DNA of 64,000 nucleotides from Lachnospiraceae bacterium (GCA_003507655.1 DNUZ01000023.1:113867-177866), one strand, 5' to 3'. Positions 35,066 through 44,893 are shown, numbered from the stretch's first letter. The notes: generated from the sequence alone by a model not told the origin. Made by a program: numbers and translations.

Positions 35066-35102
35066 ACAGCTACAGGATCGTGAGGGAGTAGAAGGAGATA
35101 GG

Positions 35103-36782
35103 ATGTTACGAAATCTGCATGTAAAAAATCTCGCCCTGATCGACGAGATGGAAGTAGAATTTGAGGAAGGGTTAAACATTTTAACCGGAGAAACAGGCGC
35201 CGGAAAATCATTGATCATCGGTTCAATTAATATGGCACTTGGTCAGAAGGTGCCAAAGGAGATGATCAAAGAAGGTGCGGATTATGCTTTAGTGGAACTG
35301 ATCTTTGAGGTAAAGAGCGAAGATACCATCCGCAGATTGCAGGAAATGGATATTTTTCCGGAGGACGGTATGGTCATTATGAGCCGTAAGATCACCGGGG
35401 GAAGAAGTGTTGCAAAGATCAACTCCGAGAGTATATCCGCAGCAAAAGTCAAAGAGGCGGCACAACTTTTAATTGACATTCATGGACAGCATGAGCATCA
35501 GTCTCTGACCGGAAAAAAGATGCAGTTAGCACTGCTTGACGATTATGCAAAAGAAGAAACGCAGGAAGTAAAGGCAGAGGTAAAGAAGCGTTATGAGGAA
35601 TATTCTTCTATTTTAAAAGAATTAGAAGAAAAAGATATTGATAAAGAGCAGCAGCAACGGGAACTCTCATTTTTAGAGTTTGAAATTCAGGAATTAGAGG
35701 ATGCCTGCCTGCGGGAAGGAGAGGACGAGGAGTTAGAGAAGACTTACCGCAAAATGCTGAACGGCAAAAAGATTGCGGAAGCATGTGGAGCGGCTTACCG
35801 CCTGACCTCAGAGAACGGTGAAAGTGCATCGGATCAGATCGGAAGAGCGCTCCGAGAGATTTCAGCAGTGACTTCCTGTGACGCTGAGTTGCAGCCGTTA
35901 GAAGAGCAGTTAGAGCAGTTAGACGGGCTGTTGAATGATTTTAACCGGGATATGTCCTCTTATCTGTCAGGATTAGAGTTTGAGGAAGAGGATTTTTACG
36001 AAACAGAGAAGCGTTTAGATGAACTGAATCATTTGAAATCCAAGTATGGTGATACGATTGAAAAAGTATTAGAAGTGAAGGAGGAAAAAATCCAACGCAG
36101 GGACGAACTTTTAGATTATGATGCATACTTAAATCAGTTAAAAGAACAAAAGAAGGCATCCGAAGAGGCGTTAGAAAAGGCAAGTAAAAAGCTTTCTAAG
36201 ATCCGCAAAAAATATGCGAAAGAACTGTGCAGGCAGGTCACAGAACACCTTTTGGATCTGAATTTTGAGACTGTGGATCTGTCGATGGAATTTGAACAGA
36301 CCACACATTTTACATCGAATGGATACGATGAAGTGGAGTTCCTGATATCCACAAATCCGGGAGAAACGCCAAAGCCACTCGGTAAGATCGCTTCGGGCGG
36401 TGAACTTTCAAGGATCATGCTGGCATTAAAGACAGTGCTTGCAAACAATGACGAGATCGAGACTTTGATTTTTGACGAAATAGATACCGGGATCAGTGGA
36501 AGAACGGCGCAGAAGGTTTCGGAAAAGATGGATCTGATCGGAAGAAATCATCAGGTCATCTGTATTACACACCTGCCTCAGATAGCAGCTATGGCAGATA
36601 CGCATTTTCTGATCGAGAAAACCGTGGAATCCGGCAGGACAACCTCAAAGATCCACAGGCTGCCGCAGGAAGAGAGCGTTGCGGAGTTAGCAAGGATGCT
36701 TGGCGGTGTCAGTATTACGGAAACCGTTTTAGAAAATGCAAAAGAAATGAAAGAATTAGCAGCAAAAACAAAAAAATCCTAG
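35103..36782 (+). CDS. recN: DNA repair protein RecN
   Basis: 559 residues, an SMC-like ATPase. Walker A GETGAGKSLIIG (about 29-40), a long central coiled coil (about 150-380), the signature motif LGKIASGGELSRIMLALK, and Walker B ETLIFDEIDTGISGRTA. RecN holds DNA near double-strand breaks. AAGGAGATAGG precedes the ATG. It is followed by spoIVB, as in Bacillus and Clostridia. Confidence 0.97.
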   Translation: MLRNLHVKNLALIDEMEVEFEEGLNILTGETGAGKSLIIGSINMALGQKVPKEMIKEGADYALVELIFEVKSEDTIRRLQEMDIFPEDGMVIMSRKITGGRSVAKINSESISAAKVKEAAQLLIDIHGQHEHQSLTGKKMQLALLDDYAKEETQEVKAEVKKRYEEYSSILKELEEKDIDKEQQQRELSFLEFEIQELEDACLREGEDEELEKTYRKMLNGKKIAEACGAAYRLTSENGESASDQIGRALREISAVTSCDAELQPLEEQLEQLDGLLNDFNRDMSSYLSGLEFEEEDFYETEKRLDELNHLKSKYGDTIEKVLEVKEEKIQRRDELLDYDAYLNQLKEQKKASEEALEKASKKLSKIRKKYAKELCRQVTEHLLDLNFETVDLSMEFEQTTHFTSNGYDEVEFLISTNPGETPKPLGKIASGGELSRIMLALKTVLANNDEIETLIFDEIDTGISGRTAQKVSEKMDLIGRNHQVICITHLPQIAAMADTHFLIEKTVESGRTTSKIHRLPQEESVAELARMLGGVSITETVLENAKEMKELAAKTKKS

Positions 36783-36797
36783 TTTGAAACAGAAAAA

Positions 36798-36831
36798 ATC
36801 ATCACATAATAGAATTTAAGGATGTGATGAT
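36798..36831 (+). promoter_or_regulatory. Inverted repeat around the spoIVB ribosome site
   Basis: ATCATCACAT (36798-36807) and ATGTGATGAT (36822-36831) pair perfectly over 10 bp. The ribosome site AAGGA lies at the end of the 14-nt loop, and the ATG at 36833 follows the stem directly. Confidence 0.6.
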
Positions 36832-36832
36832 A

Positions 36833-38053
36833 ATGAAAAAAAAGTTTGGTACGGGAATTCTGGTTTTTGTCCTGTGTTTTGGATATCTGTTTTTACAAAA
36901 TAAAATTCCCGATGAAGTGAGTGTGCGTCCGGGTGAGACGCTGCAGCTTCATACGGGAATTCCTTTGTCTATGGAGCAAAAAGAAGAGGAACCGGTCACT
37001 CTGGCATCCATGGTGTTTGGACGGAGTGGGTTAGGGAACAGTCAAAAAACCGGCAGCTATACGCTAAGCTGCCGGCTCTTTGGTGTGATCCCGATCAAGG
37101 ATATCTACGTACAGGAGCGTGGAGAAAAATATCTGATCCCCGGAGGAATGCCTGTAGGCATCTATGTAAAGACTAAAGGAATACTGGTCATAGGGACAAG
37201 TCCGGTCAACGGAATGTCAGGAGAGACGGTAGAACCGGCAAAGTATTTATTAAAAAGCGGAGATTATATCTGTAGTGTGAACGGTGAAAAGGTATCTACA
37301 AAAGAAGAGTTATTAGACCGGGTTCATGAATATGGTGATCAGCCCATGGCATTTGGGATAGAGCGCAATGGAGAACGGATCGAAGTAGCCATGGAGGCCG
37401 TGATGACACAGGAAAAAGCCTATAAGATCGGCGTATGGGTGCGTGATGATCTAGCAGGAGTCGGTACTTTAACCTATACCGATACGGCAGGGAATTACGG
37501 CGCACTTGGTCATGGCGTCAGCGATGCAGACACCAGTACGCTTATCGATATGGAAAAAGGCCTGTTATATCAGACAGATATCATCGGGATCATCAAAGGA
37601 AAACGCGGGACTCCCGGAGAACTGACCGGCATCATCAATTACAGCAGTCGTTATTGTTTAGGAGATGTCAAAAAGAATACAAAAGCCGGAGTTTATGGAA
37701 AGTTAGACGTTATCCCGGAAGAACTGACCTCTGAACAGCAGATCCCTGTGGGATTTAAGCAGGAAGTACAGCTTGGAAAGGCGGAGATCATCTGTACTTT
37801 AGAAGGGGAGCGGAAAAGCTACGATATTGAGATTACCCAGACAAATTTTAATGCGAGAGAAACGAACAAAGGAATCCGGTTTGTGGTAAAGGATCAGGAA
37901 CTGTGCGCCCTGACCGGAGGAATCGTACAGGGGATGAGCGGCAGCCCGATCGTGCAGAACGGAAAGATCATCGGAGCGGTGACCCATGTGTTTGTGCAGG
38001 ATGCATCGAAAGGATATGGGATCTTTATTGAAGAGATGTTGGAGCAGGGATAA
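36833..38053 (+). CDS. spoIVB: SpoIVB signalling peptidase
   Basis: 406 residues from the ATG at 36833, which has AAGGA 10 bp upstream; in-frame GTG/ATG codons at 36824 and 36827 are too close to that site. One N-terminal membrane segment is followed by a PDZ domain (about 100-185) and the S55-family peptidase domain with the catalytic histidine in GALGHGVSD and serine S371 in GMSGSPIVQNG. In Bacillus it is secreted by the forespore and activates SpoIVFB, hence sigma-K. spo0A usually follows directly; here two unrelated genes intervene. Confidence 0.95.
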   Translation: MKKKFGTGILVFVLCFGYLFLQNKIPDEVSVRPGETLQLHTGIPLSMEQKEEEPVTLASMVFGRSGLGNSQKTGSYTLSCRLFGVIPIKDIYVQERGEKYLIPGGMPVGIYVKTKGILVIGTSPVNGMSGETVEPAKYLLKSGDYICSVNGEKVSTKEELLDRVHEYGDQPMAFGIERNGERIEVAMEAVMTQEKAYKIGVWVRDDLAGVGTLTYTDTAGNYGALGHGVSDADTSTLIDMEKGLLYQTDIIGIIKGKRGTPGELTGIINYSSRYCLGDVKKNTKAGVYGKLDVIPEELTSEQQIPVGFKQEVQLGKAEIICTLEGERKSYDIEITQTNFNARETNKGIRFVVKDQELCALTGGIVQGMSGSPIVQNGKIIGAVTHVFVQDASKGYGIFIEEMLEQG

Positions 38054-38061
38054 GAAAATAG

Positions 38062-38158
38062 TTTTTGAAATAAAACGTATTGTTTACTATAGTATATTTC
38101 AAAAACCCGATGACTTTTTGAAATAAAAGAGATATAATAAGTGTAGTTATTTCAAAAA
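38062..38158 (+). promoter_or_regulatory. Tandem 53-bp operator unit before fic
   Basis: TTTTTGAAATAAAA at 38062 and 38115, and its inverse TATTTCAAAAA at 38095 and 38148. Both pairs are offset by exactly 53 bp, so a 53-bp unit containing an inverted repeat is duplicated. A TATAAT (38133-38138) lies inside the second unit, and the last half-site touches the ribosome site. Confidence 0.7.
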
Positions 38159-38171
38159 GAGGTGAAAATGT

Positions 38172-39311
38172 ATGAAGCGTGCAGGAATATATGTTGACAA
38201 TTTAAATGGAGAGGCTATGTACCAATCTTTTAAACCAAATCCATTACCACCGATACCTGAAATTGAAATGGACGGGGAGATTGTAAAACTTTTAGTTGAT
38301 GCAAATAAGCAACTGGTAAAACTTGATACTGCATCACAATTGATTTCTAATGCGGATCTGTTTATATCAATGTATGTTAGAAAAGAAGCGTTGATCTCTT
38401 CGCAAATAGAGGGAACGCAGTGTACTCTTGACGATGTATTAGATCCGGAAGTGGAAGCAAATGCAAATCTTGATGTATCTGATGTTATTAATTATGTGAA
38501 AGCAACACAGTATGCCTTAAAACGTTTAGAAAGATTACCTTTATGCTGCAGATTAATAAGAGAAATACATGAAGTATTAATGGAAAATGTTCGTGGACAG
38601 GATAAAACTCCGGGAGAATTTAGACATTCTCAAAACTGGATCGGACCTGCAAACTGTTCATTAAAAGATGCCAGGTATATTCCTCCTAATGTAGAAGATA
38701 TGCAAACAGCAATGTCTGATTTGGAAAAATATATCAATGAGAATGTGGATTATGATCCATTGATCAGAGCGGCATTGATTCACTATCAGTTTGAAACAAT
38801 ACATCCGTTTTTAAATGGCAACGGAAGAATTGGAAGACTTTTGATACTCCTCTATTTGATGGAGCAGAAATTGATTGAAAAACCAGTCATTTATATATCC
38901 TATTTTTTGAAAAAGAACCAGATAGAATATTATGACCGCATTAGTGAAGTCAGGAGAACCGGAAACTTTGAACAATGGATAAGATTTTTTTTAGAGGCAG
39001 TGAGTAAAGCAGCATCGGACTCTTTAGAAGCAATTCGTCAGCTTTCTGTGTTGCATGATACGAATGTAGAAAAACTTCCAAAGACAACTCGGAGCAAAGA
39101 TAATTTACGAGCAGTTTTTGACTATATTGAACAGTATCCGATTATTGATATCAAGAGAACCGCAAAGGAATTAGAGGTTAGCTATAATACGGTAGCTGCT
39201 GCTGTGCGGAAACTTGTAGAACTTGGGATTTTGCAGGAAACAACCAATGCTGCAAGAAATAGAGTATTTGCCTATGAGGAGTATTTAGCGATACTGAGAA
39301 AGGATACTTAA
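38172..39311 (+). CDS. Fic family protein with C-terminal winged helix
   Basis: 379 residues. The Fic catalytic motif HPFLNGNGRIGR starts at H211. An inhibitory motif S-x-x-x-E-G (S76 to G81, in SSQIEGT) lies in the N-terminal part, as in class II Fic proteins that restrain their own AMP transfer. The C-terminus (about 305-370) looks like a winged helix (VSYNTVAAAVRKLVELGIL). Fic enzymes AMPylate proteins. By eye the codon choice is more AT-rich than neighbours, and the gene splits the usual spoIVB-spo0A pair together with the next gene, so acquisition is likely (inference). No separate antitoxin is seen. Confidence 0.93.
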   Translation: MKRAGIYVDNLNGEAMYQSFKPNPLPPIPEIEMDGEIVKLLVDANKQLVKLDTASQLISNADLFISMYVRKEALISSQIEGTQCTLDDVLDPEVEANANLDVSDVINYVKATQYALKRLERLPLCCRLIREIHEVLMENVRGQDKTPGEFRHSQNWIGPANCSLKDARYIPPNVEDMQTAMSDLEKYINENVDYDPLIRAALIHYQFETIHPFLNGNGRIGRLLILLYLMEQKLIEKPVIYISYFLKKNQIEYYDRISEVRRTGNFEQWIRFFLEAVSKAASDSLEAIRQLSVLHDTNVEKLPKTTRSKDNLRAVFDYIEQYPIIDIKRTAKELEVSYNTVAAAVRKLVELGILQETTNAARNRVFAYEEYLAILRKDT

Positions 39312-39477
39312 GAGCTGATTGACGATAGAATGATGATCAGAAATGTTCTATACAGATGGTATAAAGAAATAAAACATATGGTATAAGACAAAGCGAGTAA
39401 AAATGACAGATAATAAGTATCGTAATGAGAAACATATTCAAATATCCCATAATTCGACGAAAATGTACTAAAAATTC

Positions 39478-39506
39478 TTGTGGTGATTCCCTGATAGGTG
39501 TATAAT
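39478..39506 (+). promoter_or_regulatory. Promoter of the chemoreceptor gene
   Basis: TTGTGG (39478-39483), a 17-bp spacer and TATAAT (39501-39506). An inverted repeat TGATTCCCT (39484) / AGGGAATCA (39528) flanks the predicted transcription start. Confidence 0.7.
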
Positions 39507-39555
39507 TATTCCAATGGTACACGTCAAGGGAATCAGGGAAGAGAAGAAAATACAT

Positions 39556-41331
39556 ATGAAGATCAAAAGTATTCGGACAGCATGTATTATTTTATGTACA
39601 ACCATTATTGTAGCTTGCTCCATCGGGGTTAATCTTGTTACCTATACGGGAATGAAGGGAACGATCAAAAAAACCAATTCGGATTATAAAGATGCGGTGA
39701 TATCAGGTTATAAAGAACAGATCAAAGATGAAGTCGGAGCAATGCTGACGGTCGTCAATATGGTTTATGAAAAGAGCCAGTCAGGAGAAATGTCAGAAAA
39801 AGATGCGAAAAAAGAGGCAATGGAAATCCTTCGCAATGCGCGTTATGGAGAAGACGGCGAAGGATACTTTTGGATTGACGGTACGGATTATACCTTGCTG
39901 ATGCACCCGATCCTCTCTGAACAGGAAGGAACGAACCGTTACGATCTGACAGACCAGAATGGTGTAAAGATCATTCAGAACATTATGAAATCGGCAGAAG
40001 CCGGCGGCGGATACAATGAGTTCTACTTTACAAAAGCAGATGGTAAAACGGTTGCACCAAAGATTGCTTATTCAGAAGAATTTGAGCCTTGGGGCTGGGT
40101 CATTACCACAGGAAATTATGTAGATAATTTAGAGAAAAATATTGAGAAGAACCGTGTCACACTGCAGAACAGACAAAAGAGCATGATGATGCAGAATATC
40201 TTTATCAGTGTAGTCCTTATGGTAATATCCCTGATCGCCTGCTTTAAATTCGGAAACGGTATTAAGAAGCAGCTTTTAGAAATGCAGGGAATGGTTGGAA
40301 GGATTTCTGAAGGAAATCTGACACAAAATGTTGAGATCCGGAGTGCGAATGAGATCGGAGTGCTGGCAGATTCGCTGAATGTGGCACAGGGAGGCATCAG
40401 TGGTCTGGTATCACATGTCGGTGAGACATCAGAACATCTGAATTTAGCAGAACAGCAGTTTGTCGATAATTTCGGTATTATGAATGAAGCAATTGAAAAT
40501 CTGACAAATGCGATGGGCGATGTAGCACAGAACATTTCGCAGCAGGCAGAGTCTACAACGGATGTAGCCGGAAGCGTAGAAAAGATCGCACAGAATATCC
40601 AGAGCACCACAGCGGATATCGAGGATTTATCTGAAAATGCATCTTTTATGAAGAAATGCTCACAGGATTCCTATACCAGCATGGAGAATCTGTTAGAAGT
40701 AAATCAGCAGACCATCCGTAACATCGAAGTGATGTATCAGCAGACAGAGTATACGAATGAATCCGTCAATAAGATCAGTGAAGCAGCAACGTTGATCAGT
40801 CAGATTGCATCACAGACCAATCTTCTTTCTCTGAATGCGTCGATCGAGGCAGCGAGAGCCGGAGAGGCAGGAAGAGGATTTGCAGTAGTAGCAGAAGAGA
40901 TTGGACAATTAGCTTCAGAGTCGGCAGAAACAGTTCAGGAAATCAATGGTATCATTGAGGAACTGACTGATAATGCAAATAAATGTATGGACATCATGAA
41001 AGACATGAATACAACATCCAAGACACAGATCGATACCTTAACGGTAACACAGGATACGTTCCAGGAGTTGAAGAATGCATTAGATGTATGTATTGAGACT
41101 GTACAGGATATTGCAGCGAAGATGCAGGAAATCGATCAACAGAAAGATTATGTGGTTGGTCACATCGAGACATTGAATGCACTTTCTGCAAATAATGCAT
41201 CCTTTACCGAGGAGACATCAGCAACATCGGAAGAAATTGACAATGCAGTCAAAGATTCCATGGAAGTTTTGGATACAGTTATGAACCATACACATGAGTT
41301 ATTAGAAAGTGTAGAACGTTTTTCCGTATAA
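39556..41331 (+). CDS. Methyl-accepting chemotaxis protein with Cache sensor
   Basis: 591 residues from the ATG at 39556; the upstream ATG at 39514 coincides with the predicted transcription start and has no ribosome site. Layout: membrane segment (about 8-30), a single Cache domain ([21 protein letters not shown] and [14 protein letters not shown]), a second membrane segment near 205-225, HAMP, and the signalling tip [27 protein letters not shown] near 420. It would sense a small molecule outside the cell and feed CheA. No che genes are adjacent. Confidence 0.94.
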   Translation: MKIKSIRTACIILCTTIIVACSIGVNLVTYTGMKGTIKKTNSDYKDAVISGYKEQIKDEVGAMLTVVNMVYEKSQSGEMSEKDAKKEAMEILRNARYGEDGEGYFWIDGTDYTLLMHPILSEQEGTNRYDLTDQNGVKIIQNIMKSAEAGGGYNEFYFTKADGKTVAPKIAYSEEFEPWGWVITTGNYVDNLEKNIEKNRVTLQNRQKSMMMQNIFISVVLMVISLIACFKFGNGIKKQLLEMQGMVGRISEGNLTQNVEIRSANEIGVLADSLNVAQGGISGLVSHVGETSEHLNLAEQQFVDNFGIMNEAIENLTNAMGDVAQNISQQAESTTDVAGSVEKIAQNIQSTTADIEDLSENASFMKKCSQDSYTSMENLLEVNQQTIRNIEVMYQQTEYTNESVNKISEAATLISQIASQTNLLSLNASIEAARAGEAGRGFAVVAEEIGQLASESAETVQEINGIIEELTDNANKCMDIMKDMNTTSKTQIDTLTVTQDTFQELKNALDVCIETVQDIAAKMQEIDQQKDYVVGHIETLNALSANNASFTEETSATSEEIDNAVKDSMEVLDTVMNHTHELLESVERFSV

Positions 41332-41403
41332 CCTATGGAAAAATGACAGAAAAGGGGGGAGAATTGCTTGTTTCTATTGGACTTGAAAAATTAGTTGCTA
41401 TTT

Positions 41404-41551
41404 TTCGACAAGAGATGTGTCGAATTGCCTGTATAATACAGTTGATTCAGGAGTATCCGACACGGATATGCAAAAAAGCCGCTAAAATACAGTGGTTGTC
41501 GAATTAGAACGTTAGAAAACTATTGAATTTAGGGGAACCTAACGATATAAT
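41404..41551 (+). promoter_or_regulatory. spo0A regulatory region with three Spo0A boxes
   Basis: Perfect 0A boxes (TGTCGAA or its complement) at 41404-41410, 41418-41424 and 41497-41503, plus a one-mismatch copy at 41456-41462. A consensus promoter TTGAAT (41523-41528), 17 bp, TATAAT (41546-41551) precedes the gene, and another TATAAT is at 41432-41437. Autoregulation by Spo0A~P is known in Bacillus and is expected here. Confidence 0.85.
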
Positions 41552-41587
41552 AGCAGCATGTTTGAAAAATTTACCAGGAGGGACAGC

Positions 41588-42388
41588 ATGGAGAAGCTGA
41601 ACATTGCGATTGCAGATGATAACGAAAGAATGGTGCGTCTTTTAGGCGATATTGTACGGAGTGATGAAGAATTACAGGTGATTGGAACAGCGAAAGACGG
41701 GGTAGAAGCGTACGAATTGATAAAAACTGCCGAACCTGACGTTGTACTGTTAGATATTGTTATGCCAAAGATGGACGGCTTAGGAGTTATGGAAAAAGTC
41801 AACAAAGATTCTACGATCAAAAAGCACCCGGCATTTATTATGATCAGTGCGATTGGTCAGGAAAAGATTACAGAGGATGCATTCCGGCTCGGAGCAGATT
41901 ACTATATTATGAAACCGTTCGACAATGATATGGTCATTAGTCGGATCAAGGATGTCAAAAACCGTAACGTAGCACGTCCAAGCGAGGTGCGTAAGGTACA
42001 GCCTTATGAGAAACGGGAAGAATTAAAAGAACGTAACTTAGAGGCTGATGTGACGGCAATTATCCACGAGATTGGAGTTCCGGCACATATTAAAGGATAT
42101 CAGTACTTACGGGAAGCAATTATCATGTCTGTGAATGACATTGATATGTTAAATTCCATTACGAAGATTCTCTATCCTACGATAGCGAAAAAGTTTCAGA
42201 CTACGCCAAGTCGTGTAGAGAGAGCCATCCGTCATGCGATCGAGGTTGCATGGAGCAGAGGAAAAATGGATACGATCGATGCACTGTTTGGGTACACCAT
42301 TAACAACGGAAAAGGAAAACCGACAAATTCAGAGTTTATCGCTCTGATCGCGGACAAAATCAGATTGGAATATCGGAGCAATTCCTGA
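41588..42388 (+). CDS. spo0A: Sporulation response regulator Spo0A
   Basis: 266 residues from the ATG at 41588, which has AGGAGGG 6 bp upstream; the ATG at 41558 lacks one. The receiver domain (1-120) has the acidic pocket IADDNE and the phosphorylation aspartate in [13 protein letters not shown]. The effector domain carries [20 protein letters not shown] and the recognition helix region [20 protein letters not shown], both diagnostic. Spo0A~P is the master switch into sporulation. The upstream region carries several of its own binding sites. Confidence 0.97.
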   Translation: MEKLNIAIADDNERMVRLLGDIVRSDEELQVIGTAKDGVEAYELIKTAEPDVVLLDIVMPKMDGLGVMEKVNKDSTIKKHPAFIMISAIGQEKITEDAFRLGADYYIMKPFDNDMVISRIKDVKNRNVARPSEVRKVQPYEKREELKERNLEADVTAIIHEIGVPAHIKGYQYLREAIIMSVNDIDMLNSITKILYPTIAKKFQTTPSRVERAIRHAIEVAWSRGKMDTIDALFGYTINNGKGKPTNSEFIALIADKIRLEYRSNS

Positions 42389-42398
42389 GATTAACTTT

Positions 42399-42456
42399 AA
42401 AAATTCCTCCTGGTACGGTATAATAAAATTAATTATATTGTACTTGGAGGTTTTTT
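42399..42456 (+). promoter_or_regulatory. glgA promoter between arms that can mask the ribosome site
   Basis: The promoter has a weak TTTAAA at 42396 and TATAAT at 42419-42424. CCTCC-TG-GTAC (42406-42416) can pair with GTAC-TT-GGAGG (42440-42450), which contains the glgA ribosome site. The left arm lies upstream of the transcription start, so only read-through mRNA from spo0A carries both arms. Confidence 0.5.
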
Positions 42457-43905
42457 ATGAAAAAAGTCTTGTTTGTAACATCGGAAGCAGTTCCGTTTAT
42501 TAAGACCGGAGGGCTTGCGGATGTAACCGGTTCTTTACCGAAATATTTTGATAAAAAGAAGTATGATGTACGTATTATGATCCCGAAATATCTGTGCATA
42601 GAGGAAAAACTGACAGCAGATTTGGAAAATCTGGGAAATTTTTCGATATCTCTCGGATGGCGTGAGCAGTATGTCGGAGTATTTCACAAGGTTGTCGAAG
42701 GGGTTACTTACTATTTTATAGATAATGAATACTATTTTGGCGGAGATCAGCCATATAACCGGATCTATGAAGATGTGGAGAAGTTTGCATTCTTTTCTAA
42801 AGCAGCCATTGCCGCAATGAAATTTATTGATTTTCAGGCAGATATCATACACTGTCATGACTGGCAGACCGGAATGGTGCCTGTATTTTTAAAATATTTT
42901 TATGGAGAGGATCCGTTTTATCAGAAGATGAAGACCGTCTTTACAATCCACAATCTGAAATTTCAGGGAAGATGGAAGCTCAACGAAGTCAAAGATATTA
43001 CGGGACTGCCGGCTAAATTCTTTATGCCGGATCAGTTAGAATCTTACGGCGAAGCAAATTATTTAAAGGGCGGGATTGTCTATTCCGACATGGTAACAAC
43101 GGTAAGCAGATCCTATGCGCAGGAAATTACGACACCGGAAGGTGGAGAGGGCTTAGACGGTCTGCTTCGTGCAAAATCAGACCATTTGTATGGAATTGTC
43201 AATGGGATTGATTATGATGAGTATGATCCGGTCACGGATCAGCGTATCGGGACACATTTTGATAAGATGAATGTGGTAAAAATGAAACCGGCAAATAAGG
43301 CAGGCCTTCAGGAAGAGCTGGGACTTCCAAAAGAGGAAGATGCATTTTTGATCGGAATTGTATCGAGGATGACAGTGCAAAAGGGTATGGATCTGATTGC
43401 CTATGTGATGGATGAACTGTTAGGGGATAAGAAAATCCAGTTTGCAGTGCTTGGAACAGGAGAAGAACGTTTTGAGAATATGTTCCGCCACTTTGCCTGG
43501 AAGTATGAACGGCAGATGGGAGTCTGTCTTCAGTATTCCGAAGATTTAGCACACCGGATCTACGCTGGAGCGGATGCCTTTTTAATGCCATCCATGTTTG
43601 AACCGTGCGGACTCAGCCAGTTGATGAGTATGCGTTATGGAACCGTTCCAATGGTGCGTGAGACAGGAGGGCTTCGGGATACTGTCTGCCCATATAACGA
43701 ATACGAGCAGACAGGAAATGGTTTCTCTTTTGCCAATTACAATGCACATGAGATGTTACATATGATCCGTTATGCAAAAGATACTTATGTCAATCATAGA
43801 AACGAGTGGAATGGGATTGTAAAACGTGCGATGGACTGTGACTATTCCTGGAATGCATCCGCTAAAGATTATGAATCACTCTATGAGGAACTTTTCAAGA
43901 TGTGA
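42457..43905 (+). CDS. glgA: Glycogen synthase
   Basis: 482 residues, full length. The ADP-glucose binding KTGGLADVTGSLPK is at residues 14-27. HCHDWQTGMVP, VSRMTVQKGMDL and the C-terminal PSMFEPCGLSQLMSMRYGTVP region complete the GT5 pattern. It extends alpha-1,4-glucan from ADP-glucose. TTGGAGG precedes the ATG. It ends 3 bp from the convergent DUF5688 gene with no visible terminator. No other glg genes are nearby. Confidence 0.96.
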   Translation: MKKVLFVTSEAVPFIKTGGLADVTGSLPKYFDKKKYDVRIMIPKYLCIEEKLTADLENLGNFSISLGWREQYVGVFHKVVEGVTYYFIDNEYYFGGDQPYNRIYEDVEKFAFFSKAAIAAMKFIDFQADIIHCHDWQTGMVPVFLKYFYGEDPFYQKMKTVFTIHNLKFQGRWKLNEVKDITGLPAKFFMPDQLESYGEANYLKGGIVYSDMVTTVSRSYAQEITTPEGGEGLDGLLRAKSDHLYGIVNGIDYDEYDPVTDQRIGTHFDKMNVVKMKPANKAGLQEELGLPKEEDAFLIGIVSRMTVQKGMDLIAYVMDELLGDKKIQFAVLGTGEERFENMFRHFAWKYERQMGVCLQYSEDLAHRIYAGADAFLMPSMFEPCGLSQLMSMRYGTVPMVRETGGLRDTVCPYNEYEQTGNGFSFANYNAHEMLHMIRYAKDTYVNHRNEWNGIVKRAMDCDYSWNASAKDYESLYEELFKM

Positions 43906-43908
43906 TAA

Positions 43909-44787
43909 TTAGCAAATGGAGTCTGTCTTTCGGGAATAATAATAGGCATGATCGGAAAGAACTTCTTCCGGTAACAGTTCGGAATGGTTAACTTCCTGAA
44001 TGATCGGGGCATATTCTTCAAATGACTCCCCCTGATCAGCCGGAAGCAGAAGTACTTCATGCAGACTGCTTGGGATAATAATTAAGTCGTGATTTATTTT
44101 CTTCGCTATTGAGGATAAAAGATTTGGATAGAGTATTACGGCTGCACCAAAGAGTTTTTCGGAATTGGTCAGAACATAGAGTGGGTGGAGCTGGTTTTTG
44201 CTAAATTCAGACAAGTCGGAAACATTCTGCAAGACGGAAAAAATATCATCGAAATAGTAAGGGAGCAGCTTTGGGGTGTTGATTTTTGCAGACTCAAACA
44301 GGGTATCGGTCGAGACATTCCAGTAAGGCAAATGCCGGTTATAAATGAGGATTGTTGCCTGCTCTCCGGGGGTTAGATGAATCAGATAATAGAAGACGAC
44401 AGCGAGGTCGAGAAAACGAATATGGGGAACTTCTTTTAGAAGTTCTCTGTTTTTTTCGTAGTGAATCAGCTTCATACAGATGCGGTCTTTGGCATTTTCG
44501 TAGTCTGTAAAGAAGCGGATGTCAATGTTCTCGTCGGGATGATGCATGGCATAGGTGTTTTTGATTTCTTCTAAAATGTGAAACATCGGCATGCCGTCCT
44601 GAAATTTGGAAAAGTATGGGTTCAGATAAATCGTAGGAGAAATATTCTGTCCTTTTTTCTGAATGGTCAGTCCATCTAAAATAATTTGATTGTTTTTTGG
44701 TATTTTTTGGATAGACAGTGTATAGTCGCTGCCATAGTAATTGCTTAATGCAGAAACAATCGTTTCTTTAAAGGTGTCAAATGTCAT
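43909..44787 (-). CDS. DUF5688 family protein
   Basis: 292 residues from the ATG at 44787 (minus strand), which has CAGGAGG upstream; the longer open frame to 44883 lacks a ribosome site. The sequence resembles DUF5688 proteins common in Lachnospiraceae: a 100-residue N-terminal region (ISPTIYLNPYFSKFQDG, KDRICMKLIHYEKN) and a C-terminal half with YPNLLSSIAKKINHDLIIIPSS. The C-terminal half is reminiscent of DUF1444-type regions. No function is established, and there is no signal peptide or membrane segment. It is convergent with glgA. Confidence 0.7.
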   Translation of the reverse strand: MTFDTFKETIVSALSNYYGSDYTLSIQKIPKNNQIILDGLTIQKKGQNISPTIYLNPYFSKFQDGMPMFHILEEIKNTYAMHHPDENIDIRFFTDYENAKDRICMKLIHYEKNRELLKEVPHIRFLDLAVVFYYLIHLTPGEQATILIYNRHLPYWNVSTDTLFESAKINTPKLLPYYFDDIFSVLQNVSDLSEFSKNQLHPLYVLTNSEKLFGAAVILYPNLLSSIAKKINHDLIIIPSSLHEVLLLPADQGESFEEYAPIIQEVNHSELLPEEVLSDHAYYYSRKTDSIC

Positions 44788-44860
44788 AAAAACCTCCTGA
44801 ATAAAAAATGTAACAGGCGGGATATGAAATAAAATGGGAATATGCACGAAAGTGCAAAGA

Positions 44861-44893
44861 TAAAAAATCCACATGAGATTCATGTGGATTTTA
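44861..44893 (-). terminator. Terminator of the pot operon
   Basis: 13-bp perfect stem (44864-44876 / 44880-44892) with a GAT loop; on the minus strand it is followed by a T run. It lies 36 bp after the potD stop. Confidence 0.85.

Noticed and set aside
38172..41331. fic plus chemoreceptor as a prophage or transposon
   Set aside because: No integrase, transposase, terminal repeats or target duplications are visible at either side.
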